Of a stretch of 64,000 nucleotides of DNA, positions 46,801 through 58,256 are shown one piece after another. Location of the stretch: NCBI GenBank assembly GCA_008729055.1, contig SDUX01000007.1, forward strand, positions 1 through 64,000, written 5' to 3'. The stretch comes from Pyropia haitanensis. Taxonomy: Eukaryota > Rhodophyta > Bangiophyceae > Bangiales > Bangiaceae. How positions within the stretch are numbered: the first letter of the stretch is position 1; each line of letters opens with the position of its first letter. The notes beneath the pieces were generated by a model. That model was not told where the DNA came from, made no database searches, and saw only the letters and a list, made by a program, of their open reading frames with translations. A program made the translations under genes and the position numbers.

Positions 46801-49800
46801 TGGCGCGGCGCACTTTCTGGCCACTGTTGGACCACTTTCTGGGCACTTTCACGTCCGTTTTCTTTGCAGTTTTGGAAACTTCTTGCCCCCAATTGCCCAT
46901 TTGTGTCCCAATTTGGCCCCCTTTTTGCCCACTTTTTGCCCACTTCTTACCCACTTCCTACCCACTTTTGCCCACTTTTGCCCACTTTTGCCCACTTTTG
47001 CTTGTACAGCAATGCTGCACGCGATCCGGCGGCCGAATTGGCTCGCATCCTTCATTCCAGCCATAGATCCGCCCGCTCGACGTCCGAGGTTCCACCCGCA
47101 CGGTCATGCATGGGGTGGTTGGCCGCTTCTTATCCACTTTTGCCCACTTTAGCCCACTTTTGCCCACTTTTGCGTGTACAGCAGTGCTGCACACGATCCG
47201 GCGGCGGAATGGGCGCGCATCTTTTATTCCAGCCATACAGCCGCCCGCACAATGTCCGAGGTTCCACCCGCACGGTCGTGCATGGGGTGGTTGGCCGACC
47301 CGTTTGTTGGCGCGTCCGTTGGATGCAACGAGTGTTTTGTGGAGCGCCGGTTTCCACGTGTCAATATTGTGGGATGGTTTTTGCCACGTGGGGATCCCGA
47401 CAGCCAGGTGTGGTGGACGGTGCAAAAAGTTCCGCCATCACACCGTCCACGCCAGTGTGACGAGCGGAACGCGCAGTGGACAGTTTGGGTGGCGCGGCGC
47501 ACTTTCTGGCCACTGTTGGACCACTTTCTGGGCACTTTCACGTCCGTTTTCTTTGCAGTTTTGGAAACTTCTTGCCCCCAATTGCCCATTTGTGTCCCAA
47601 TTTGGCCCCCTTTTTGCCCACTTTTTGCCCACTTCTTACCCACTTCCTACCCACTTTTGCCCACTTTTGCCCACTTTTGCCCACTTTTGCTTGTACAGCA
47701 ATGCTGCACGCGATCCGGCGGCCGAATTGGCTCGCATCCTTCATTCCAGCCATAGATCCGCCCGCTCGACGTCCGAGGTTCCACCCGCACGGTCATGCAT
47801 GGGGTGGTTGGCCGCTTCTTATCCACTTTTGCCCACTTTAGCCCACTTTTGCCCACTTTTGCGTGTACAGCAGTGCTGCACACGATCCGGCGGCGGAATG
47901 GGCGCGCATCTTTTATTCCAGCCATACAGCCGCCCGCACAATGTCCGAGGTTCCACCCGCACGGTCGTGCATGGGGTGGTTGGCCGACCCGTTTGTTGGC
48001 GCGTCCGTTGGATGCAACGAGTGTTTTGTGGAGCGCCGGTTTCCACGTGTCAATATTGTGGGATGGTTTTTGCCACGTGGGGATCCCGACAGCCAGGTGT
48101 GATGGACGGTGCAAAAAGTTCCGCCATCACACCGTCCACGCCAGTGTGACGAGCGGAACGCGCAGTGGACAGTTTGGGTGGCGCGGCGCACTTTCTGGCC
48201 ACTGTTGGACCACTTTCTGGGCACTTTCACGTCCGTTTTCTTTGCAGTTTTGGAAACTTCTTGCCCCCAATTGCCCATTTGTGTCCCAATTTGGCCCCCT
48301 TTTTGCCCACTTTTTGCCCACTTCTTACCCACTTCCTACCCACTTTTGCCCACTTTTGCCCACTTTTGCCCACTTTTGCTTGTACAGCAATGCTGCACGC
48401 GATCCGGCGGCCGAATTGGCTCGCATCCTTCATTCCAGCCATAGATCCGCCCGCTCGACGTCCGAGGTTCCACCCGCACGGTCATGCATGGGGTGGTTGG
48501 CCGCTTCTTATCCACTTTTGCCCACTTTAGCCCACTTTTGCCCACTTTTGCGTGTACAGCAGTGCTGCACACGATCCGGCGGCGGAATGGGCGCGCATCT
48601 TTTATTCCAGCCATACAGCCGCCCGCACAATGTCCGAGGTTCCACCCGCACGGTCGTGCATGGGGTGGTTGGCCGACCCGTTTGTTGGCGCGTCCGTTGG
48701 ATGCAACGAGTGTTTTGTGGAGCGCCGGTTTCCACGTGTCAATATTGTGGGATGGTTTTTGCCACGTGGGGATCCCGACAGCCAGGTGTGGTGGACGGTG
48801 CAAAAAGTTCCGCCATCACACCGTCCACGCCAGTGTGACGAGCGGAACGCGCAGTGGACAGTTTGGGTGGCGCGGCGCACTTTCTGGCCACTGTTGGACC
48901 ACTTTCTGGGCACTTTCACGTCCGTTTTCTTTGCAGTTTTGGAAACTTCTTGCCCCCAATTGCCCATTTGTGTCCCAATTTGGCCCCCTTTTTGCCCACT
49001 TTTTGCCCACTTCTTACCCACTTCCTACCCACTTTTGCCCACTTTTGCCCACTTTTGCCCACTTTTGCTTGTACAGCAATGCTGCACGCGATCCGGCGGC
49101 CGAATTGGCTCGCATCCTTCATTCCAGCCATAGATCCGCCCGCTCGACGTCCGAGGTTCCACCCGCACGGTCATGCATGGGGTGGTTGGCCGCTTCTTAT
49201 CCACTTTTGCCCACTTTAGCCCACTTTTGCCCACTTTTGCGTGTACAGCAGTGCTGCACACGATCCGGCGGCGGAATGGGCGCGCATCTTTTATTCCAGC
49301 CATACAGCCGCCCGCACAATGTCCGAGGTTCCACCCGCACGGTCGTGCATGGGGTGGTTGGCCGACCCGTTTGTTGGCGCGTCCGTTGGATGCAACGAGT
49401 GTTTTGTGGAGCGCCGGTTTCCACGTGTCAATATTGTGGGATGGTTTTTGCCACGTGGGGATCCCGACAGCCAGGTGTGATGGACGGTGCAAAAAGTTCC
49501 GCCATCACACCGTCCACGCCAGTGTGACGAGCGGAACGCGCAGTGGACAGTTTGGGTGGCGCGGCGCACTTTCTGGCCACTGTTGGACCACTTTCTGGGC
49601 ACTTTCACGTCCGTTTTCTTTGCAGTTTTGGAAACTTCTTGCCCCCAATTGCCCATTTGTGTCCCAATTTGGCCCCCTTTTTGCCCACTTTTTGCCCACT
49701 TCTTACCCACTTCCTACCCACTTTTGCCCACTTTTGCCCACTTTTGCCCACTTTTGCTTGTACAGCAATGCTGCACGCGATCCGGCGGCCGAATTGGCTC

Positions 49801-50379
49801 GCATCCTTCATTCCAGCCATAGATCCGCCCGCTCGACGTCCGAGGTTCCACCCGCACGGTCATGCATGGGGTGGTTGGCCGCTTCTTATCCACTTTTGCC
49901 CACTTTAGCCCACTTTTGCCCACTTTTGCGTGTACAGCAGTGCTGCACACGATCCGGCGGCGGAATGGGCGCGCATCTTTTATTCCAGCCATACAGCCGC
50001 CCGCACAATGTCCGAGGTTCCACCGCACGGTCGTGCATGGGGTGGTTGGCCGACCCGTTTGTTGGCGCGTCCGTTGGATGCAACGAGTGTTTTGTGGAGC
50101 GCCGGTTTCCACGTGTCAATATTGTGGGATGGTTTTTGCCACGTGGGGATCCCGACAGCCAGGTGTGTGGACGGTGCAAAAAGTTCCGCCATCACACCGT
50201 CCACGCCAGTGTGACGAGCGGAACGCGCAGTGGACAGTTTGGGTGGCGCGGCGCACTTTCTGGCCACTGTTGGACCACTTTCTGGGCACTTTCACGTCCG
50301 TTTTCTTTGCAGTTTTGGAAACTTCTTGCCCCCAATTGCCCATTTGTGTCCCAATTTGGCCCCCTTTTTGCCCACTTTT

Positions 50380-53300
50380 TGCCCACTTTTGCCCACTTTT
50401 GCCCACTTTTGCCCACCGCTTGCACGCAATGCTGCACATCCGCCATTGGCTCGGCGATCCGCCGGCGCGGCCGCACTTTTGCCGCTCGCCCACTTTTGCC
50501 CACTTTTGTTGCGTGTACACGAGTGCTTCTCCAGCCATACAGCCGCCGCCACAATGTCCGAGGTTCCACCCGCACGGTCGTGCATGGGGTGGTTGGCCGA
50601 CCCGTTTGTTGGCGCGTCCGTTGGATGCAACGAGTGTTTTGTGGAGCGCCGGTTTCCACGTGTCAATTGTGGGATGGTTTTTGCCACGTGGGGATCCCGA
50701 CAGCCAGGTGTGTGGACGGCAAAAAGTTCCGCCATCACACCGTCCACGCCAGTGTGACGAGCGGAACGCGCAGTGGACAGTTTGGGTGGCGCGGCGCACT
50801 TTCTGGCCACTGTTGGACCACTTTCTGGGCACTTTCACGTCCGTTTTCTTTGCAGTTTTGGAAACTTCTTGCCCCCAATTGCCCATTTGTGTCCCAATTT
50901 GGCCCCCTTTTTGCCCACTTTTTGCCCACTTCTTACCCACTTCCTACCCACTTTTGCCCACTTTTGCCCACTTTTGCCCACTTTTGCTTGTACAGCAATG
51001 CTGCACGCGATCCGGCGGCCGAATTGGCTCGCATCCTTCATTCCAGCCATAGATCCGCCCGCTCGACGTCCGAGGTTCCACCCGCACGGTCATGCATGGG
51101 GTGGTTGGCCGCTTCTTATCCACTTTTGCCCACTTTAGCCCACTTTTGCCCACTTTTGCGTGTACAGCAGTGCTGCACACGATCCGGCGGCGGAATGGGC
51201 GCGCATCTTTTATTCCAGCCATACAGCCGCCCGCACAATGTCCGAGGTTCCACCCGCACGGTCGTGCATGGGGTGGTTGGCCGACCCGTTTGTTGGCGCG
51301 TCCGTTGGATGCAACGAGTGTTTTGTGGAGCGCCGGTTTCCACGTGTCAATATTGTGGGATGGTTTTTGCCACGTGGGGATCCCGACAGCCAGGTGTGAT
51401 GGACGGTGCAAAAAGTTCCGCCATCACACCGTCCACGCCAGTGTGACGAGCGGAACGCGCAGTGGACAGTTTGGGTGGCGCGGCGCACTTTCTGGCCACT
51501 GTTGGACCACTTTCTGGGCACTTTCACGTCCGTTTTCTTTGCAGTTTTGGAAACTTCTTGCCCCCAATTGCCCATTTGTGTCCCAATTTGGCCCCCTTTT
51601 TGCCCACTTTTTGCCCACTTCTTACCCACTTCCTACCCACTTTTGCCCACTTTTGCCCACTTTTGCTTGTGTACAGCAATGCTGCATCCGCACACGATTC
51701 CAGGCGGCCGGAATGCATGGCGCGCACTCTTTTATTCCAGCCATACAGCCGCCCGCACAATGTCCGAGGTTCCACCCGCACGGTCGTGCATGGGGTGGTT
51801 GGCCGACCCGTTTGTTGGCGCGTCCGTTGGATGCAACGAGTGTTTTGTGGAGCGCCGGTTTCCACGTGTCAATATTGTGGGATGGTTTTTGCCACGTGGG
51901 GATCCCGACAGCCAGGTGTGATGGACACACCGGCCAGTGTGACGAGCGGAACGCGCAGTGGACAGTTTGGGTGGCGCGGCGCACTTTCTGGCCACTGTTG
52001 GACCACTTTCTGGGCACTTTCACGTCCGTTTTCTTTGCAGTTTTGGAAACTTCTTGCCCCCAATTGCCCATTTGTGTCCCAATTTGGCCCCCCTTTTTGC
52101 CCCACTTTTTGCCCACTTCTTACCCACTTCCTACCCACTTTTGCCCACTTTTGCCCACTTTTGCCCACTTTTGCTTGTACAGCAATGCTGCACGCGATCC
52201 GGCGGCCGAATTGGCTCGCATCCTTCATTCCAGCCATAGATCCGCCCGCTCGACGTCCGAGGTTCCACCCGCACGGTCATGCATGGGGTGGTTGGCCGCT
52301 TCTTATCCACTTTTGCCCACTTTAGCCCACTTTTGCCCACTTTTGCCACTGCCATACAGCCGCCCGCACAATTGCACGACCACTTCCCGACAGCCAGGTG
52401 TGGTGGACGGTGCAAAAAAGTCTGGGCACTTTTTTGCCCACGCAATGCTGCACGCGATCCGTTTTTTAGCCCACTTTTGCCCACTTTTGCGTGTACAGCA
52501 GTTTGGGCGCGCATCTTTTATTCCAGCAGTTTTGGGGGTGGTTGGCCGAACGTGTCAATATTGTGGGATGGTTTTTGCCACGTGGGGATCCCGACAGCCA
52601 GGTGTGCCCCGGCAACTGTTGGACCACTTTCTGGGCACTTGTGTCCCAATTTGGCCCAGCAATGCTGCACGCGATCCGGCGGCCGAATTGTGTCCCACTT
52701 TTGCCCACTTTTGCGTGTACAGCAGTGCTTTGGCCCCCTTTTTGCAACGAGTGTTTTGTGGAGCGCCGGTTTCCACGTGTCAATATTGTGGGATGGTTTT
52801 TGCCACTTTTGGCGCGGCGCACTGGGCCCACTTTGTGTCCCAATTTGGCCCCCTTTTTGCCCACTTACCCACTTCCTACCCACTTTTGCCCACTTTTGCC
52901 CACTTTTGCCCACTTTTGCTTGTACAGCAATGCTGCACGCGATCCGGCGGCCGAATTGGCTCGCATCCTTCATTCCAGCCATAGATCCGCCCGCTCGACG
53001 TCCGAGGTTCCACCCGCACGGTCATGCATGCCCACTTTTTGCCCACTTCTTACCCACTTCCTACCCACTTTTGCCCACTTTTGCCCACTTTTGCCCACTT
53101 TTGCTGTACAGCAATGCTGCACGCGATGGCCGCTGCATGGGTGGTTGGCCGCTTCTTATCCACTTTTGCCCACTCTTTTGCCCATTTTGCCAGCTTGTCC
53201 GAGGTTCCACCCGCACGGTCGTGCATGGGGTGGTTGGCCGACCCGTTTGTTGGCGCGTCCGTTGGATGCAACGAGTGTTTTTGTGGAGCGCCGGTTTCCA

Positions 53301-53403
53301 CGTGTCAATATTGTGGGATGGTTTTTTGCCACGTGGGGATCCCGACAGCCAGGTGTGGTGGACGGTGCAAAAAGTTCCGCCATCACACCGTCCACGCCAG
53401 TGT
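50380..53403 (+). repeat. Scrambled satellite segment
   Basis: Regular units give way to shuffled fragments: a 543-bp unit (50213), a 496-bp unit (51445), and a mosaic from 52345 to 53200 in which pieces of 20-60 bases from different unit positions are joined out of order with small homopolymer indels. One normal 689-bp unit (50756) sits inside. This looks more like an unresolved assembly region than biology, although real local shuffling cannot be excluded. Confidence 0.75.
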
Positions 53404-54093
53404 GACGAGCGGAACGCGCAGTGGACAGTTTGGGTGGCGCGGCGCACTTTCTGGCCACTGTTGGACCACTTTCTGGGCACTTTCACGTCCGTTTTCTTTT
53501 GCAGTTTTGGAAACTTCTTGCCCCAATTGCCCATTTGTGTCCAATTTGGCCCCCTTTTTGCCCACTTTTTGCCCACTTCTTACCCACTTCCTACCCACTT
53601 TTGCCCACTTTTGCCCACTTTTTGCCCACTTTTGCTTGTACAGCAATGCTGCACGCGATCCGGCGGCCGAATTGGCTCGCATCCTTCATTCCAGCCATAG
53701 ATCCGCCCGCTCGACGTCCGAGGTTCCACCCGCACGGTCATGCATGGGGTGGTTGGCCGCTTCTTATCCACTTTTGCCCACTTTAGCCCACTTTTGCCCA
53801 CTTTTGCGTGTACAGCAGTGCTGCACACGATCCGGCGGCGGAATGGGCGCGCATCTTTTATTCCAGCCATACAGCCGCCCGCACAATGTCCGAGGTTTCC
53901 ACCCGCACGGTCGTGCATGGGGTGGTTGGCCGACCCGTTTGTTGGCGCGTCCGTTGGATGCAACGAGTGTTTTGTGGAGCGCCGGTTTCCACGTGTCAAT
54001 ATTGTGGGATGGTTTTTGCCACGTGGGGATCCCGACAGCCAGGTGTGATGGACGGTGCAAAAGTTCCGCCATCACACCCGTCCACGCCAGTGT

Positions 54094-55348
54094 GACGAGC
54101 GGAACGCGCAGTGGACAGTTTGGGTGGCGCGGCGCACTTTCTGGCCACTGTTGGACCACTTTCTGGGCACTTTCACACGTCCGTTTTCTTTGCAGTTTTG
54201 GAAACTTCTTGCCCCCCAATTGCCCATTTGTGTCCCAATTTGGCCCCCTTTTTGCCCACTTTTTGCCCACTTCTTACCCACTTCCTACCCACTTTTGCCC
54301 ACTTTTGCCCACTTTTGCCCACTTTTGCTTGTACAGCAATGCTGCACGCGATCCGGCGGCCGAATTGGCTCGCATCCTTCATTCCAGCCATAGATCCGCC
54401 CGCTCGACGTCCGAGGTTCCACCCGCACGGTCATGCATGGGGTGGTTGGCCGCTTCTTATCCACTTTTGCCCACTTTAGCCCACTTTTGCCCACTTTTGC
54501 GTGTACAGCAGTGCTGCACACGATCCGGCGGCGGAATGGGCGCGCATCTTTTATTCCAGCCATACAGCCGCCCGCACAATGTCCGAGGTTCCACCCGCAC
54601 GGTCGTGCATGGGGTGGTTGGCCGACCCGTTTGTTGGCGCGTCCGTTGGATGCAACGAGTGTTTTGTGGAGCGCCGGTTTCCACGTGTCAATATTGTGGG
54701 ATGGTTTTTGCCACGTGGGGATCCCGACAGCCAGGTGTGCCCATTTGTGTCCCAATTTGGCCCCCTTTTTGCCCACTTTTTGCCCACTTCTTACCCACTT
54801 CCTACCCACTTTTGCCCACTTTTGCCCACTTTTGCCCACTTTTGCTTGTACAGCAATGCTGCTGCGCGATCCGCGGCCGAATGGCTCGCATCCTTTATTC
54901 CAGCCATAGATCCGCCGCCGCATGTCGAGGTTCCACCCGCACGGTCGTGCATGGGGTGGTTGGCCGACCCGTTTGTTGGCGCGTCCGTTGGATGCAACGA
55001 GTGTTTTGTGGAGCGCCGGTTTCCACGTGTCAATATTGTGGGATGGTTTTTGCCACGTGGGGATCCCGACAGCCAGGTGTGGTGGACGGTGCAAAAAGTT
55101 CCGCCATCACACCGTCCACGCCAGTGTGACGAGCGGAACGCGCAGTGGACAGTTTGGGTGGCGCGGCGCACTTTCTGGCCACTGTTGGACCACTTTCTGG
55201 GCACTTTCACGTCCGTTTTCTTTGCAGTTTTGGAAACTTCTTGCCCCCAATTGCCCATTTGTGTCCCAATTTGGCCCCCTTTTTNCCCGACAGCCAGGTG
55301 TGGTGGACGGTGCAAAAAGTTCCGCCATCACACCGTCCACGCCAGTGT
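54094..55348 (+). repeat. Truncated satellite units with an ambiguous base
   Basis: A unit at 54094 jumps from its end (ccaggtgtg, about 54739) directly to the middle of another (cccatttgtgtcccaa). The unit at 55128 is cut at the single N (55285) and resumes at cccgacagcc. Both joins are consistent with a collapsed or patched assembly. Confidence 0.75.
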
Positions 55349-56110
55349 GACGAGCGGAACGCGCAGTGGACAGTTTGGGTGGCGCGGCGCACTTTCTGGC
55401 CACTGTTGGACCACTTTCTGGGCACTTTCACGTCCGTTTTCTTTGCAGTTTTGGAAAACTTCTTGCCCCCAATTGCCCATTTGTGTCCCAATTTGGCCCC
55501 CTTTTTGCCCACTTTTTGCCCACTTCTTACCCACTTCCTACCCACTTTTGCCCACTTTTGCCCACTTTTGCCCACTTTTGCTTGTACAGCAATGCTGCAC
55601 GCGATCCGGCGGCCGAATTGGCTCGCATCCTTCATTCCAGCCATAGATCCGCCCGCTCGACGTCCGAGGTTCCACCCGCACGGTCATGCAATGGGGGTGG
55701 TTGGCCGCTTCTTATCCACTTTTGCCCACTTTAGCCCACTTTTGCCCACTTTTGCGTGTACAGCAGTGCTGCACACGATCCGGCGGCGGAATGGGCGCGC
55801 ATCTTTTATTCCAGCCATACAGCCGCCCGCACAATGTCCGAGGTTCCACCCGCACGGTCGTGCATGGGGTGGTTGGCCGACCCGTTTGTTGGCGCGTCCG
55901 TTGGATGCAACGAGTGTTTTGTGGAGCGCCGGTTTCCACGTGTCAATATTGTGGGATGGTTTTTGCCACGTGGGGATCCCGACAGCCAGGTGTGGTGGAC
56001 GGTGCAAAAAGTTCCGCCCTCACACCGCCCACGCCGGTGTGACGAGCGGAACGCGCAGAGGACAGTTTGGGTGGCGCGGCGGACATTTTGGCGACTGTTG
56101 GCCCACTTTC

Positions 56111-56452
56111 CAAAGCCAGGAACGTTGGGAAAGAAGCGCTTCATGCTATAAACGCCCCACCTTTCAGAGCTTTTTTGTGGTTCACCGTCCTCTTTTTTTT
56201 GCACTTAAACTAAAGGTATGAGTACCTGGTGGCGTACAATTGCTAAAAGTTTTTGGACGGCTTGCCGGGGTCCGGACATTTTTAAATCCGTGCAAAGGGT
56301 GGCGCTTTGGGCAATGTCGCGCAGCTGGACCCGCCCATAGCGCCGATGAGAACCACAACTGTAGTGGAGGAGGTCTGCTGTACTGTTGGGATCTGAGAAC
56401 TGTAGCTTCTAGTGCGCGAGAGCACTGTGGGGCGTCAGACGGCCTGTCGAGG
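56111..56452. other. Right flank of the satellite array
   Basis: About 340 bases of AT-richer sequence with T runs (56171-56200). No gene recognised. Confidence 0.4.
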
Positions 56453-56811
56453 CTACCTGTCCAGAATGGCCACTTTCGGGGTCTGTATGACCCACTTCCC
56501 GACGATTGCGAAACATTCTGAGCACATATCCGTGCTCAGCGACGTCGGTTTAGTCGATTGAGCATGCTTCAGAAAAGTTGGTAAACTAGTCCTTGACTCG
56601 TGTTGCACGTCGTGACGCTGCCCCACGCACACCTCGGTGCAATGCATCACACGCCGCTACAACGCGTTTCAGAAAGTGAAGCAAAATTTTCTCAAGCTGT
56701 TCCCATTAGACTAATTCGATGACGCTGAGCACGAGTACGTGCTCAGAAAGTGTCGCAAACGTCGAGAAGTGGGTCACATGGGCCCCAAAAATGTCCATTC
56801 TGGACAGGTAG
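56453..56811. mobile_element. Long inverted repeat, MITE-like
   Basis: The left arm (56453 to about 56560) starts ctacctgtccagaatgg and is inverted at the right arm (about 56705-56811, ending ccattctggacaggtag). Similarity covers roughly 105 bases with scattered mismatches around a 145-base spacer. Each arm contains its own small hairpin: ctgagcac/gtgctcag at 56518-56538 and its counterpart at 56725-56745. Transcribed, it would fold into a long imperfect hairpin. No ORF. A foldback element or MITE is the simplest reading; a small-RNA precursor is possible. Confidence 0.75.
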
Positions 56812-57584
56812 GCGCGATAGGCCTTCCAACTAGAGGTGGCAGCTTGCCTGGTGCAAGATTGCGAGAATTTCAAATTCGTGCATTGCAGGAAACGGGATTG
56901 CCGCGTTGCAGAGGCAGTCGGGATCACGCGGGCGTGTCGTCGACCGCCACCCCCATCAGTGACGGCGACGGCAGCACCCGCCACCCCCATCAGTGACGGC
57001 GGTGGCAGCACCTAGTCGCTGATTGCCACTGCCCGCCTGCCCCATCACCATCGCGTGCCGCCGCGGCCAGCAGCGGATGAGTTGGGAGGGCCCCCCTGAG
57101 CTCCTGCACACCCCAGAGCACGCGGCAATGACGGCAGGCTGGCGGCCGTCCTGGCCGGCTCCCCCCCCCTCTCCCCCCCCCCTTTGCTGCCACTACTCCT
57201 GCCCATCGCTGCGGGCGGCCTCGCCCACCCCGTGCTCACCACGCTCGGCTATGTGCGTCGGCGGGCGTATTCCCGCTCGCTGCGTGGTCCACTCACTATC
57301 GTACCCCCCAGCTGGCCCCTGCTGGGCCATGCCCACAACCCGCGGCCCCCCCTGCCACCAACCTCTTTCTACACGTTTCCGGGCCCCCATCCATCAAGAA
57401 GGGCACCGCGACGCACTGGGTGCCCACCGCCGGCACGCCGTAAACCCCCCTCACCCCACCCGTGACAGAGGGGGACTTCCCCCCCAGGTGGTGGCGGGGG
57501 AATGCTGGTATGACTGATCAAGAACTTTTCGCAAGGGGAGGGGGGCGGGGAGGGCGTGGGAATGCTGCTGCAGCTGTAATCTAC
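56812..57584. other. Gene-free stretch with a short tandem repeat
   Basis: Holds two tandem copies of a 34-bp unit (cgccacccccatcagtgacgg..., 56945-57012). The rest is C-rich with no credible ORF or RNA. Confidence 0.5.
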
Positions 57585-58190
57585 CAACCACGTTGCGGAT
57601 GGAGTCAGGTGGCGTGTGTGTGGGGGTTAGGGGGGGGGGGAGCTGTTCATCTGTGGGACCATATTGCGGAAGGGGTCGGGTTGCGAGTGGGGTGGGAGGG
57701 GGGGGGGGGGGACTGTTCCACTTGTTGGACCACGTTGCGGCTGGGGTCGGGCGACGGGGGGGGGGGGTGGGGCGGGGGCTCTGTTGTACAAGTTGGACCA
57801 TGTTGCGGATGGGGCCAGGCGGCGAGTGGGGGGGGGGGCGGGGAGAAGAGCTTCACCTTTCGGATGACGTGGCGGCTGGATTTATGCGACGCAGGTGGGG
57901 GGGGGGTTAGGGTTGGGGCTCTGTGTAACCTGTCGATCGACGTCATGGATGGGGTCCGGCTGCGTGGGTGGGGGGTGGAGGGCCGGTCTATCTTGCCGTC
58001 AACGTGTTTGATGCGTCGATGGAGAAGAGGGGAGGCGGGGGGGGCGCTCCATCGTCACGACGACGCAGCGGAAAAAGTGTTGTGTCGGAGGAGGGGGGGG
58101 GTGGGGGGGGAGCTGCTGCGATGACCGATCACATTGCGGATGATAAGGGGTGGCGGGCAAGGGGGGTGAGTGCTGACCGCACCGACAGAC
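57585..58190 (+). repeat. Degenerate G-rich minisatellite, about nine ~68-bp units
   Basis: Successive blocks begin near 57587, 57655, 57725, 57795, 57862, 57930, 57998, 58060 and 58125 with variants of gttggaccatgttgcgg, followed by atggggtcgggcggcg and a run of 8-14 G, then ggctctgtt or similar. Copies are well diverged. The G runs could form quadruplexes. It ends about 65 bases beyond the 3' end of the hAT transposase gene, so it may be a subterminal repeat region of that transposon. Confidence 0.75.
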
Positions 58191-58256
58191 GGTGTGTTCC
58201 GTATTGTCTTTCTCTGGCGTGTACTGCGAAAAAAAATAAAACAGGACAAGTAATAT

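Larger units (their letters stand above)
34149..56039 (+). repeat. Satellite subfamily 2 (units 10 onward), with dimeric order
   Basis: Recognised by ccactttctgg, ccccaattgcc, gcacgcgatcc, ggtcatgcatgg, cactttagccc, cagcagtgctg, catacagccgc, gttggccgaccc, cgttggatgc and caatattgtgg. Units 12-31 are almost identical except one site near the unit end (gtgtgAtgg or gtgtgGtgg) that alternates from unit to unit, giving a 1378-bp higher-order period. From unit 11 to 31 the state is A G A G A G A, A G A G A G, G A G A G A G A. Confidence 0.9.
28105..56110 (+). repeat. 689-bp satellite DNA array, about 40 units
   Basis: Taking gacgagcggaacgcg as unit start, units begin at 28171, 28860, 29549 and so on at 689-bp steps for 32 consecutive units to 50213, with only three small length changes (686, 688, 687). 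After that come rearranged units and a last full one ending at 56039. Each unit has, in order, a unique 5' part (gcagtggacagtttggg...), a pyrimidine-rich decamer tract (ttttgcccac repeated), two related ~172-bp subunits, and a palindromic end. 689 is not a multiple of 3, and open frames appear in several registers on both strands with non-conservative differences, so protein coding is unlikely. Diverged half-units flank the array at 28105-28170 and 56040-56110. Such arrays are typical of centromeric, subtelomeric or other heterochromatic DNA; which applies cannot be decided from this window. Confidence 0.97.

Noticed and set aside
28188..56221. Hundreds of ORFs of 60-757 codons in the satellite array
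   Set aside because: They recur every 689 bp in several registers and on both strands; 689 is not divisible by 3, differences between units are non-synonymous or create stops, and no domain is seen.
57895..57925. Telomere-like ttagggttgggg
   Set aside because: Occurs once, inside a degenerate G-rich minisatellite; no run of telomeric repeats.
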